A stretch of DNA of 64,000 nucleotides from Icerya purchasi (taxonomy: Eukaryota > Arthropoda > Insecta > Hemiptera > Monophlebidae): assembly GCA_039619475.1 (NCBI GenBank), contig CM077115.1:504515352-504579351 (forward strand), written 5' to 3'. Each line of letters opens with the position of its first letter. The stretch's first letter is position 1. A model generated the notes under the pieces. That model was not told the origin of the DNA and searched no databases. It worked only from the letters and a program-made list of their open reading frames with translations. Position numbers and translations under genes: made by a program. Positions 46,656 through 60,032 of the stretch are shown here, piece by piece.

Positions 46656-49600
46656 TGCTAGTGATATTTAATTTTAATTGTGGACCGAGATCGATGGTGC
46701 TTATCTTGCCGAGTCACATTATTCCCTTCAGTTCCATCGACATTTTCATTTAGTTGACTCTATACCAATCTTTTATATTGTTCAATAGAATATTATTGTA
46801 CTTTATTATTATTATTACTTTTCATTAAACCCAATAGTGTGAATCAGTTATAATAAGAGTTTTTTTATTTTTAGAGCTACTTTCACATAGCAATGGTTTT
46901 CACAAATTGCTGTGATCTCCGCAGTATAGACGACGAGAGTATGGTTTAAGCATAACCACGGTTTGTGAATCATCATATTTGTTTATGGTTGACTTGCTCA
47001 TTTTCATCCGTTTTGTACTATGCAGGCAGGCAACGACTGTAAAATTGACATTAATAAATATACGGAATATTTATCATAATTCTGATAGAATATTACTGAT
47101 AAAAATATAAAAGCAAAAGTAAAATGAGTGCGTCGGGACAATTTATATCTCTAATTAGTCTGCGGACATTGAAGCGTATAAAAAGATCGAATTTTCATCG
47201 CAACTCATAAATGTAGTAGGATTTCGTTCGGATAAATTAGATGTATATCACCTTTTTCTTTATATAATATATATTTTATATTTGTGTGTGTGTATGTGTG
47301 TACTTGTATGTTTTAAAATCAGCTAGTTCGGTCTCTTCACTAAATGGATCTGAGTGAAAAAAAGGGTCGTGTGCGCTGAACCCACGGATTTCCGCATGTG
47401 CACTCGCTCCACGTGTGTTCGTCCCACGTACCAGTGATTTCTCATAACACGAACTCTTTTAGTAATAGAGTAGTTAAACAGTTTTCCAGAAAATTAACTA
47501 ACCTTTTCAACTGATATCAACAAGGTAATTAAAATTAAAAATTTTTAATTCTAGAATGTTTTTACTACGCACATAGGGACCAACTCATTAGATCAATTTA
47601 AAATCTAATCTTTAAACACGCCTTTCTACTTTTCTTTGGATAAATGGTGCGTCCGATAAACAAAATATCGAAATTTGCTAAAAATTCAGAAACACGAATA
47701 AAGAAAAAGTAAAAAAAAAAGGAGTGTTTTGCCTATTTTACACCAAATCTGGCAATTTGTTTAATATGTTCCATTTTCAACTAGAAAGCAAAAAAGAAAA
47801 AGTGTATAAATGAAAATATATATAAATTTAGTTTATACGTTTGGAAATAACCTATTTTCATTTAGAAACGGGAAGTAAAGAATATTATTAAAAATGGACC
47901 TAAATATTTAATTCTGATGATTTGGGAAATAAATTTAAAAAATACAAAGTGAAATATGTATAAAATTGTTAATGATGAATATGAAGTTGGCAATCAAATA
48001 TTTGGTTCATTTTTATACGAATATTCTTTGGTTTTCTCTTTCAGGAATGAAGATTAGATTCCCTACAAGTATTACGATATAAACTAAATTTATATCTTAA
48101 TTAATATACTTTCTTTTCAGTTTCCTAGTGCTGAGGGATGACAAATTTCCCGGAAAAGTTCGAACATGTTATTATTCTATCTTTGGATGTTATATTTTAT
48201 TAACTATTAAGTAAACAGCGTGTATATATGCGCTAATTTATTATTCAAATATATTTTTAATTACCCTCCGTTCTTATATTTTGCTAAAAAATAAAAATAA
48301 AAATCGCATTAATAAGGTTAAAACCTATAATTTTATATCATAATAATGTAATATTACCATTAAATCGTAGTTAATAATTTGAGCATTGAAAAAATGAGTA
48401 AAATGTTTAAATACTAAAACTAAATGAATAATTATACACAAATATAAAAAGCATAATATCAAAAACAAAAAAAAATTAATGAATAATTATAGCGAAGAAA
48501 TTGAAATTACAAAATTCGGCACATTTTTCAATTATCTGTATAAATTAAAATTGTTTTTTAAAAATATTCTTGATGGTCTTTGTTTTTTTTTGTTTTTTTT
48601 TTTTTTCTGTTAAAAAAAAACCTTAGTACCACACTTATCGAATCGCAAAATATTGGTTTTTCAATTTTAATTGCTAATATTCTACCAAATTGTACGGAAA
48701 AATAAGTTTTCTCTGAATTAAGCCTGCTTCTACTGGACGAAATCCTGAAGACAATGTCTTTTACACACGGAAATCTGAGATAAGAGTATTTTCGGTGGAA
48801 GATTAGAATTTTCGTTTACTGTCGTCCATAAAGTGTACGCATTTATGTGGTACCGTCATGATAGAGTAAAAGGCGAATTTTTTTAGACGAATATGTCTGC
48901 TAGCACCATTTGAAACTTATGCGTGTTGCTTCGAAAAAATTTTTCTGGCAAATACGTTCTCGTGTCTATCGTTGAAAAGGATGTGCGTAGTATAAACGTG
49001 CGAGCGATAATTTATCGGTTGAAACATTGTCTTGTCGAGACGCCAACACCGAATCGGAATATTTTCGCCTACAATTCCTACAACCACGCATCGGATACTA
49101 GCGCAACGACATATTATTAATTTATTGGCCGTTAGGCATTTCTGCGTATGTAATCTTTTACTTTTTTTTTTTTTTTCATCGCATTCATACCGATCACTTT
49201 CCTCTACATTAGAACTTGGCCGAAACACGAAAGAGAAAAAGAATAATTCCATATTGGACTGTGCAGAACAGTAGATGTTTATGTAATGCTGTGAAAGAGT
49301 AATTATCATTATTTTTCTCAGTGGCGATCGAAAGTGAATTTCCGACGGTCAGTATAAAAAACAGCAGAAGTATAGGTGAAGTTTGAAGTAAAAAAAGAAA
49401 CAAGTTTGACAAAAACTGCAGTATCGGGAAACTGATGGAAGTTTATGGAAAATACTGGGCGAGAATAAACTGGAAATAGAAAGAGAACTTTCATCACGGT
49501 AATCTGTAATGAAGCTTCTAAGAAAACGATAAATGGAGAATTTTCGAAAGGAATGCTGTGAGTCGCATCGTTTAAAGTTCTTGTAACCTCTGAATGGTTG

Positions 49601-49773
49601 GAAGTGTTCAGAAAATCAGATTAAGTGGAATTGAGGTAGATCGATAGATTAGGTATAAAGAAAGTAGAGATGAAACAGAGATGATATTATCCGAACGAAA
49701 TATTATTTGACATAAAATGTAAATTCGGAACATTAATTCCATATGAAAATATTAAAAATATAATCTCTATAAT
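46656..49773. other. Spacer; no recognisable gene
   Basis: AT-rich, with a TG-rich run near 47283-47303. Overlapping frames at 48917-49412 on both strands, the longest 130 codons, share no motif with known families. TTTCTTTTCAG near 48119 is a good acceptor-like site followed by about 34 open codons of no recognised family. Confidence 0.4.
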
Positions 49774-50450
49774 CAGTAGCGAATCCACCTGTGGCGAGGG
49801 CTAAAGGACACACCCCTTTCCCGCATAAAACCAAAGCCTCTATGAAAAAAATTGTTATAACAGAGAAACTTAATTTATACTATAAAATATTTTTATAAAT
49901 GTTACCTATAGATTTAATTATAACTAATATTTAATACTGTTCTCTAGTAAAACTATTAATGTTACGTTTTTATTTTATTTTAATCCAAACTGTCATCGAT
50001 CTTTTGCCTTTCCTATTTATTTTTAATTTTTATTTTGTAATGTAAATGAAAATAGATCAAAGATAAATATATATATATATATTGTTCTCGCTAACAAAGA
50101 AAGAATTAGAATCGGATTACTAACAAAAATAAAAAAGAAGTAAAGTCTAATAAAAATACTATCTTTCTTAATATTCAAATTCTAAACTATCATTTTAGCT
50201 AGAATTTTATAATTTTTTTATTTTTTTACCCAAAATTAAAATAAAATCTGAATTAAATTGTAATAATAATGTATTTTTAAAACACTTTAAATTTCTAAAG
50301 AGGTCGTTATTTGATTTTTTTTTACCCGCCATGGGTTTGCTACCAAAGAGCATTAGCCCAGCAAAAAGTTTTCTTTATGAAACAACGTATTTCTCAAATC
50401 TACTGCTTACCACAGAAGATATTACGTAATTATACCCCCCCCCCCCGTGC
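49774..50450 (-). mobile_element. Non-autonomous repeat, copy 2 (hAT-like ends)
   Basis: Reverse-orientation match to 27539-28157. It begins CAGTAGCGAATCCACC, a hAT-like terminus better kept than in copy 1. The other end is blurred by a C run near 50435-50447. It contains AT repeat at about 50067-50082. No coding capacity. Confidence 0.7.
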
Positions 50451-50599
50451 TCCGGAAATGTCAAACCATGGAGCTTAAGCTACAAATTAACGTTTCTGAA
50501 AGCAAACAAACTAAACAATATTCCACTTTTCACAAAAAATAACGGCGATAAAATCACCAATGTGACAGAGAATCTAAACTAATCCCCATCCTCTCTTTT

Positions 50600-52200
50600 T
50601 CCGTTAGACAGTACTGAAAAAGACAGCAACAAACGGAAAATACTAAGAGAAAACTTTAAACTTTCCATACAAGAAAACGTTGCTCACTCACAACGGACTC
50701 CTTGATACTTCCGCACGCAATAGCATTATCAAATTTTTTAAAAATAACAAATGACAATATTACAAATAAGACATTACAATTAATTCAAAAAGGTCTATCC
50801 AAAACTCCTTCCATTCCTATACAAAAAAAATCTTCTCCTTAAACTATTTCCCTAAAACCTGGTGCGAAGCAAATTTCTACTTCATAAATCAAATAAATAT
50901 GCAAATTTCAAAGCTTCTATCGCCCAATATGTCTTTTACATACTGTAAACAAAATTTATAACTTGCCATCTTAACTTAACAAACTTTTTAGATAAAAGAC
51001 AATTTGGATTCAGACAAGGTCTGTCCACAGAACATGCTGTGAATTATGCGATCGGTAAGATTAGTAGCAACCTTAAAAAAAAATCGAAAGTTCTCGTTAT
51101 AGGAGTGGATATCAAAGAAGCCTTTGATAACTGCTGGCATCCTGCTTTGTTTATCATTTTAAAATCTATTCTGATCAAAGACATACCATTGCTAAGTACA
51201 ATATATTGCTGCCTTAAAAACAGACGTGTAACTCTTCAAATAGGTAATGTGCATATACTGAAACCAATAAAGGCTGCTCACAGGGTAGCGTTTTAGGTCC
51301 ACTTTTCTGGAATATATTATTCAACCAAGCTCTACCATACGGCAAGAATGTTGACCTATGCGCATATGCACATGACTTACTATTCATAGTAACAGACGAT
51401 ACAAAAGTCAATTTCGAAAGAACGGCTAACAAAACGCTCGAGTTACTCGAAGCCTGGCTAAATGAAGTAAAACTTAATATTTCAGTTGAAAAATCTATGA
51501 TTTTTACCATAAAATACCATAAAAATTTTGAATATATTTACGGTCATGTCTATCAAATAATGAACTTTCTGTCTCCAATAAATCCTCTTCAGATCAGTTC
51601 CTACATGCTAATCCACCATGACTTACATATAAAAATGTCACTAAAACAACTCAAAAGACACATTAAAAACTATTTCATGTCCATATGGCAACACTCCTAG
51701 CAGGTCGATATACCGGCAGGCTAATCCCAAATATTAGAACAGGCAAAGTAAACACTTGACTTTTACACTACCTAACTCCTCACTGACCACGGACACTTCG
51801 AAGTCTACTTAAAAAAATAATACAAAATTACTGAAGACGACAAATGTGATCGTGGGGAAATTGAAAACGCCTATTATATAATCTTTCACCGTAGTAAGTA
51901 TGACGACATCAGACAATTCAACATAGAAAACCTCAATTTCAGCAATTCAACTTCGGCAACTAAATTTCAAGAATTCGCGTTCTTAGTTTTAAAACCAAAA
52001 TTTACTGGCAAAAATAACACAACCTACGGTGATTTACATTACTCAATTAAATAAAAAACATGACACCTAAAATCTACTCATTAACGCATGTGTAATTTTC
52101 AATATTAATACCTGGACAAGACAATCTAGTTTAAATGGTAAATCAAATTGTGTCTTTCAGGAAAAAAAACTAATAAAAGTATTATTATCTATTAAATAAG
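50600..52200 (+). pseudogene. R1-type LINE relic with reverse transcriptase
   Basis: Upstream LKTWCEANFYFINQ (with frame break) leads into KRQFGFRQGLSTEHAVNYAI near 50995, then GVDIKEAFDNCWHPALF. After a frameshift near 51280 come GCSQGSVLGPLFWNILFNQ, LCAYAHDLLFIV and LELLEAWLNEVKLNISVEKS. The catalytic box is YAHD instead of YADD, so an aspartate is lost. A C-terminal zone near 51835-51920 reads DKCDRGEIENAYYIIFHRSK, the cysteine-histidine motif with cysteines mutated. DIKxAFDNxWxPAL and AWLNxxxLxxSxxKS suit the R1 group. Dead. Confidence 0.85.
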
Positions 52201-54119
52201 TACACGTTGCATAACCCATCAGATCATGTAGTATTAAGTTTCTCAAACCCCGATACATAAAAAATAAAATTATAGTTCATTACTTAAGTTTTATCGTAAG
52301 AAGGTTATAGGTCAAGATTAAGCCTGACGGCGGTGCTTGGCCTAGCACCTTTGTACGCAAACTCGTATTGTAAAAAAAGCGCTATTGAAATACAGTTCTT
52401 AATCCCCCCCTCCCCCTCCCCCCAAATGAACCACAAGATAGATGTAAATACAGACTCATAGATGAACTTGATTCTTTAGGAAAGACATTCTGCAGATGAT
52501 ATTTTTCTAAAATTTTTATGGAGGATTTGAAAATAAATATATTAGTGTCGAAAACATAGGATATTAACGGAAATCTCAGTTATTAAATGATAAAGTAATT
52601 TTTTTCGTAAGTGACAAATTTATTTAGTAGTATTATATGTTATGTCGGACCACATTAACATTTAGCCAAATCTAGGCAAGCAATGAGTGGACGTCAGAAT
52701 TTTTCTTAAGAGGGAGATTTATCAAATGCAGTGGATTAGTCTCACTTTGCTGTGTAGCATGAGGAAATTATAATATTTTATTATCAATGGTAGTTGCGGT
52801 GTTTAGCTGCCAAATCAGAAGTATCCGGAGTTTTCGGGATTTGCTTCATTCCGGATCCAAGTTACCGTCCCGGTGGTACACAGTTATACACCTAATATCT
52901 GAAATTGAATATTGGTTACACCAGACAATTATCTATGAGAAGTAAAGGCAGATCATCCCAAACGGAGAAAAGAATTAGTCCCAATATTCTCTTCAGATCC
53001 ATTAGGCTTGATACATTATAAAAAGCTTAATTGTACAATCACCGACGCTCTATCAAAGGTATGAGACCGACGACAGCATGTTCAGCGGTATTATAGAGAT
53101 TATTCCTCCGATATTGTTAATAATAAAAAGGCTAATAAAGTGAACGTCATAAATGTAAAATTTTCGGTATCATTTTTTCTTCACGTGAATGCAGCGCGGT
53201 CTTCAAGGAAAGTTTCGACCTCTCCTGAGTCAACTTCTACTGCAGTCGGAAGAAGACCGGTTTTGCGTTACAACCATTTCAGATGTATTCTACGCCTTAA
53301 AATTACACACGATATAATTTATCCGCGTGCGATATCTTAAATTTAAATAACTACTAAACCATTGCACGTTTCCTAAAAGTATTAATAAAATGTTTGGTTA
53401 GTATTTTTTTGAAACAGTCAATGACTCAGATGTTACCTACGTTATTGTACTTCGTTAGGTTGGTATGTAAAATTTATTTTTTATTTCTAATCGAATAAAT
53501 TATTAATCGCCCTTCTGTAAAAGCTCGCGTGTTATAGTTAAAAATAAAGTTTTCCATATGCTTTAGTTAATTTTTCCCTGTTAACTTTCAAAAACTTCCT
53601 CAGAATGTTTCAAATTACTTTGTATACGTGTGGTATTGAGAAAATCAATTTCGATTCATATAATATTATTAATCTTTTTTTAATTTGGTAATTTCTTTCA
53701 ATAGCACAACATTGTTAATTATCCGAGTTCTATTATATGTCCGTGTTTGTCTTATAAATACGCACCCATGAAAAATTTGGGCGCGACGCACCTCTTCGAA
53801 ATAATTATTTTAGGGTAGAATATCTTAAACACACTGTTTAGCTTACTGATGAAGCGTCTGTGGGGAAGCGGGTGAAGTTGCAACATTTTTGAAAAATTAC
53901 TCATTAGTATGTTTTGCATGCTGGCAGCCGACAACCTTGCCAAGCCTCTGCGTATAATTTAGCATAGCGCATAAAAAAAAAAAAAAATAGAGGAACATAA
54001 ATCGAAATTATGCTAAGTAGGATTTTATAATGAACATAACGATTATAGGTTTGATGCTAGTAATAATGTTGTTTTCGTGCGCTTCGCGTTTTTTTTATTT
54101 TTTTATTTATTTTTTTATT
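52201..54119. other. Spacer; no recognisable gene
   Basis: AT-rich. A C-rich run lies at about 52404-52424. No frame longer than 66 codons and no recognisable motif. Confidence 0.4.
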
Positions 54120-55140
54120 TTATATATATATATATATTATATATTATGTGGGTACGCTAGCGAAGAGCAGCAGCCCAATCAACCAACGAATCCAAGTAAT
54201 AGCTGAAAAGGAGCATAACATATTGCGGTTGTTTCTCATAAACTCGCGCCAGATAAGATCTTGTAATAAAAAACATTTTTTTCTCATGGCTTACGAGATG
54301 CTTCCGTTTTAATTAAGTACAAGTTCGGATTTTAAAAGCTTGATGCGATTTATGAGCGAAAAAAATATCGTTTTTTAAATAGTTCTTCAAAACTTAAGAT
54401 TTTGATTCCCTATTCGATGGATATTATTATGGTGTGGCTCGTGTGCTTGTACGGTAATAAACTAAAAAGGAAAGAAAAAAACTGTTTAATAACATTTTTT
54501 TGCCAACTCATGAATTATTATACTTGTTAGCTCTTACGGATGATCTATTAATGAATGTACCAAAAAATTGTTGTTGGTTTTTTCATCGCCATTTTTCTTT
54601 CATATTATATATGTATTTATTTTTTTTAACTGGATTTGTCAGCAAGAACATTATTCCGAGAAATGGAAAGGAGGAACAATAAATTTATATTCCTACGCAT
54701 TTAAGGACAGAGGATGAAAATACTTCAAGGGCAGGAATAACCGAAACAGAAGAAAATGAAAGAATACAAGCAGCACTATAAGGAGTAGTAGAGATACCAA
54801 GTTGTTTTAACAGCGAACAGTAGAAGGACGATTGTTCAGCAGAGAAGGCCGTACATTCGAATAAAACGTGATATCAGAGTCGCAGAGAAAGTAATTAGAG
54901 GGGATGGAATGGACAAAACGGAACAGATACAGCTGGAAACCGAGAAAATGAAGCGGGAAGGAGACTATGGTTAAAACGAAGGCGACAAATTGTGGAGCGT
55001 TTAAGAAAGATCAAGTATCAAGAAAACCATGGATGAAGTTGAAGGGACGGCTGAATAGAGAGATAAAAGGAGGCAGCATTAGGAAATGGAGACGAATAGG
55101 AGTTGGGCCATAGTTTGGAATATAATACCGGGTAAACATC
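54120..55140 (-). repeat. Dispersed repeat, copy 2 (reverse orientation)
   Basis: The reverse complement of 54590-55140 matches 5775-6260, and 54165-54240 matches 46575-46650. In this orientation the unit ends GCTGCTCTTCGCTAGCG followed by an AT repeat (54120-54146), which looks like a retrotransposon 3' end. The plus strand of 54690-55100 reads with interruptions as a K/R/E-rich protein (for example IVERLRKIKYQ, KLKGRLNREIKGGSIRKWRR). The middle (about 54250-54590) has no match in copy 1, so it is either an insertion here or a deletion there. Confidence 0.65.
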
Positions 55141-55289
55141 TTTCCCGGCAGTACTCTGCCGAATAGGCTTTATTTTTCTGCTCATTATTGTATTATTTTA
55201 GAAAATACTACATCTTTACCAAATAAATAAAAAATCAAAAATAGGTGATCTAGAAGAATGTGTTGCGAGCGCGATGTATGTGTGTCTGT

Positions 55290-57410
55290 GAAACTGTTTG
55301 TCGGTCGGGGGTAAAGACTGGCGAAAAGGTCAATGATTGGAGAAATGGCGGTGATTGGTCCCCGCTGGAACAAAGGACAAATTAATTGATGACGCATGGA
55401 TAGAAAATGGAAGGCAGGTAACACAGTCAATTGCAGTTGAACCTTCCTAGGAAATTTTTTTGGTCAGTTTTGTTCGTCGTCCGTAAAGAGTCGCGGAAAC
55501 GATCTCCGTTAACAGAGGAATAGTTTTTTTGTTTGATTAATCAACCCGTCTGCAGTGCGAAGTAGTAAATGATCGCCCGTCAGAATCGTTATACGAAATT
55601 TTAATTTACGCGGAGATTGATTATTAAATTACTAAATTACGCGACACCGAATTAAATTCGAGTTCACACTATTGTCCAATAGGAAGAGAGCAACCGATCG
55701 TATTCTCGGGCTAAGTCATTGCAGCGTTCAAGAACCACCGCCGACAGACAGTGTTACGCACAAATTTATTTAATACTATATAATCATTGTTCTGGCGTCG
55801 AATGTATAATAATTACTCAGCGGCCGGTCGGTAAAGAAAAATCTTTGTAGGTTATTCGAAAATAAAAAGTAATATTTAAACTTCAGTTTTAAATTCGTAA
55901 GAATTAAAAATTAAAATAATACTTTTAAAATCCACGAGTGCGAATGGTTGGCATCCCTGAGGGCTCAAATTAGCAAACGGTATCATTTCAATATTAATTA
56001 TCAACTAACATTTTTCCTATAAAAAACTACAAATTAAACCCGTAAATTAAAAGTTTTTCAAAAAAAAAAATGGTTTTTAACTTTTTTTTTTTTTTTTTAT
56101 TTAAGAGAATAACATAAATGACATTTATTGTTAAAGTTTGATGATTGCATGTCTGAACTTTAGTTTCGTTTTATAAAAAATCGGGTTTATATTTGAGGAT
56201 CGTAGAAATATTTTACCTATTTAGAAAAAGTATTCAATCATTTTCATTTTTACTACTAGAACAAAAAAAAAAGTGAAGAACGTGCTCCTTTTTTTAATGG
56301 ATAATATTTCAAATTAAGAGCCGTAACTGGATGTGAATTATTTTTATTTGGTACCGAAATGGGTATATGCCAAGAGTCGATAAAAAACGACTCTGGAGTA
56401 GATTAGGCACTTTCTAAAGCATTTTTAAACAGAAAACTCAAGTTTTTACGTTGTTTAAGTCAGTATGGAGTAAAATTATTCCGAAAGTTCTTTTAACACT
56501 GAAGGTAACAGAGTTACCCTCTTGTATAAATCATCCCCGCTTTGGATACGAATAATTTAAAATTAAAATTAAAGGGCAAGAAAATAAATAAATAATAATC
56601 CTTTCTGAATTTTCCTTTTCCATAGAATATCTACTTATTCCACCATTATTGACTTTTATTGTTTGTAATGTGTACATTACAGGCAGATAGATGTATAGAA
56701 ATAAAATAAATAAAAAACCAAATAACTGTTTGTCGGTCGGGTTAACCAATCATCGATCACCGCAAGAGGAAGCGTGTACCTGATTCGATAAAGAGCAGCG
56801 GTCACGGGGCGGAAAAGAAAAAGTAAATGCCCAGAGATGGAAGAAAGATTTTTAGTTGACAGTCAGTCTTGGTTTATCCTTGGTCGAAATAATTACTCAT
56901 CTTTAAAGGCTAGTCGTGTCTAGCTTTGAGCAAGAAATTTCTCATTTTGGAAGAAGTTCCGGTCGCCAATAAAAAGTCGCTCGTTTTTGTATTGCTTCGG
57001 CATTTGTACGATATAACATTACCGAAGTTATCGTCGAATATAAATAAGTTTAAGACGCGATTATTTAGCAAAGTATCGTTCGCGTTGGTCGCGGAGTTGA
57101 ATTCATAAACAGTATGGTCCTGGACGTCGCAACCGCAACGAATTCCACCGTATCCTGCCGCCATCGGATTTGCCGCTGATAACGGTGATACGTATTATTT
57201 ATAATCGTCGTTGTTTTCGTTGTCATATACGTGTGTCATAATTATAATTAATAATCGATTTTCAGCGGTCGACCGGTAAAGAAAGATTTGATAATAATAA
57301 TAATAAATAAATAAAATCCACGAGTTTGAAGAGATTTCGTGGTTGGCATCCTTGAGGGCACGAAAAACAAGCGTATACCGTTTTATGTTATTACTATTAT
57401 TATTGTCATC
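55290..57410 (+). repeat. Diverged tandem duplication, offset about 1.4 kb
   Basis: Three blocks occur twice in the same order: CTGTTTGTCGGTCGGG at 55294 and 56726; CAGCGG...CGGTAAAGAAA at 55818 and 57263; AAAATCCACGAGT with GGTTGGCATCC and TGAGGGC at 55927 and 57313. Spacing between the first two blocks is 524 and 537 bp. Sequence between the blocks is poorly conserved, so the event is old or the shared blocks are selected. No gene is recognised in either unit. Confidence 0.5.
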
Positions 57411-59939
57411 ATTATCATTAATGTTTAATTTGAGTAGTAGCTTTAAACACCGATCCATTCCGATGAGTATTATCTTAATCCCCCCCACCCCCCCACAAGC
57501 AAGATTAATGCATTATTAAATATAAAAGGTAAACGCTCCAGACAGACTACATTTGTTTCGTGGAATAATTGGGGGCCAAATTTAATAATTTTAATTATTC
57601 ATCCAATTTTTGATTAAACTACGATGGAAGAGGCGAGCTCAAATTGAAGGGGGAATGGCCCAGCATAATTTAGGTGACTAGCTCAGGAACTTGAACTTTA
57701 CGTTGTTTGTAAAGCGTGTGGTGTGTATATACGTAAGCGTGTTTCATCATTTCTCTGTTCATTGACGTTTTCCATCATCAATTTCAGTTTTTGGTTTTAC
57801 CATCAATTTAGGGAAGACAAGACGCAGCCCTTGTTCCGGATCAAAATTATTGTTGCCTACATCGATATCAAATTAATTGGCTGGTTTTTATTTACCTCGT
57901 TGATTCCAACATTAACGATTACTCTGCTATTATTATTTCTTAATTAAGTACTCCGATTCGAATTAGTTTTAAATGCCACCTAGTATCGAGGGAAAATGGA
58001 CTAAAATTATAAAAAGATTTGAACAATGAAAGAGTAGAATTATATTACACAATGATATTACCACGGGCGATGTCAATTTTAAGAAGCCGGAGAGCGGTGG
58101 TTTTCGTGACATAGTTCGAAACTACGATTATTTCTTCGTAGTTAAAAAAAGTGATTTAATTTCGTATCTTCCTTTTTTTTTTCGTTATTTTTTTTTTTTT
58201 TTTTACGCCGCACCAAAAAAAAGGAATCCCTCCCATCTTTGCTAGCTGCGTGAGTATATACACATCTAGTTACACCCGCATACAATACATAGTGCTGTTT
58301 TTAAAGTGTTATTTCTGCGAGGGGAGTCTAAATTTTTGTCTATTTCAGAGATTAGTGCGACGAAAAAATAATAAAAAAAAAGAAAAAAAAAACAAAAAAA
58401 AACATCCGGTTATTTGATCGAGAAAAAAAAGATATAATAAATGATTAATAAAATCGTAACATAAATTGAAAATGACATGAACTTAATAAGTTTTGAAATG
58501 ATGAATTTAAAAAAAATATTATATTTGCATCATCAGCGTAGAAGAAAGAACTTTCGTAAAGAACTTTTTTTAAACTCTAATTTACCGATTACTATTTTCT
58601 TATTTACTTGTTCATTCTTTTTTTAATAAACACGCCGCGTCTTGCTCACTTTGTCATCGTTTTTCGCATTTGCGTATTTCAACGGGGGGGGGGGGGGGGC
58701 AACATATATTTCTCTTTCGATGATTTTCGGGTTAAATAGGAAGAAATATTTTTAATATACAGATTGGTCGCCGGAACTTTGATATCTCAAAATGGCTCCA
58801 AAATCATAGCTTCATTACTTGATCCCGTATCTTTATGTCTTTGTAACGTAATTTTTTGTTTATCGCGCATTATAAATTGATGCTTAATGTTTTTCTATTT
58901 TGAAGAAATCGTCGTATTCTGGCGGATAATTTAAAAGAATTTTCCGAATTAATCCGTTCAATAAAATGTTTGAAGAAAATAAAATTTTCGATTATTACTG
59001 TTTGACGTAGATTTCTTTATTATTTTGCGGCAGCTTAGATCAGTTAGAACTCTCCTTCTTAAGTTCTTCGTTGACGCGACTCGTATTTAAAAACGATAAC
59101 ACATATAATCGTCTATATCATATTACGGACCATCATTTTCAGTTACGGACCAAACCACGTGCGAATGAACAACAATGATTACTGGTGATCAGTTAGAAGT
59201 ATGGGAGGTCGGAAGAAGCCGATATCAGTCGATTTCAAAAGCGTCGGTATAGAATCGAAGTTCAATGCAAACAGCAGACCTCGTACCGTGAGGGGAAAAT
59301 CGCTAAGATGAAGAAGTCGCGAAGACCCCACTACTAATACTATGTATTCGAGTTTATTTTAATGTAAATCGTTTGAAAAAATATTGAAGAATAAAACTAA
59401 TTGCAAATTTCAGTCAAACCTTTAATGTGCATTTTCGTAAAAAAAAAATGTTCGCAATTGATTTTATTCGTTTTATTTAATTTTGTTTATCCAGTATCGA
59501 AGATAGAATATCTTGTAAAGAAATGTACGCTGCTGTAGACGGTTTATTTGGCGTTGGAGTGAGATTTTAAATTTTACCAAATTTATAAGCATATCGTAAA
59601 ACGCGTAATTATGTTGCACAAAGGGCGGCGGCCCGACGAAAAAAAGAAAAAAAAAGTTTCAGACAAAGAAATGGATCCGATCGGAAGATAGCTCGTTCCG
59701 GAAGTTTTGAATCAGAAGAATCGTTCGAAATATCGTACGGTGCTAATGAGAGAGTGGTAGTTGTATAAAAATTATATTGTATTATTGTAATATATAATTT
59801 ATCATATTAAGGTATTGTAATCGGAAATATTATTTTAGATGATGGTATAATTGTAATATAAATGATAAATAATGAGAGTGTGGATTTTATAGTATAGTAA
59901 TGTATAAGTTAATACTTTTTATGCTGTAACTATTGTACA
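57411..59939. other. Spacer; no recognisable gene
   Basis: A run of 16 G at 58684-58699, T runs near 58160-58205 and A-rich runs near 58370-58400. No coding signal recognised. Confidence 0.4.
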
Positions 59940-60032
59940 AATAAATGATATAATTATGTTGGGAACCCTCAGACGGGCTAGTGCCTTGTGGGACCCGCAA
60001 ATTATTATAAAAAAAAAAAAAAAAAAAAAAAA
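59940..60032 (+). repeat. Possible retroposon 3' end with A24 tail
   Basis: AATAAA at 59940-59945, then a GC-richer stretch with CAGACGGGCTAGTGCCTTGT, then 24 A at 60009-60032. This layout fits a polyadenylated retroposed sequence, but the body upstream is not recognised and no second copy is in the window. Confidence 0.35.

Noticed and set aside
48119..48230. Candidate exon after a good acceptor (TTTCTTTTCAG)
   Set aside because: About 34 open codons follow, but they do not resemble TRIT1 or any family I know and no donor closes the segment.
48917..49412. Overlapping frames of 65-130 codons on both strands
   Set aside because: No motif and no splice context; mutual overlap in several frames points to a chance low-stop stretch.
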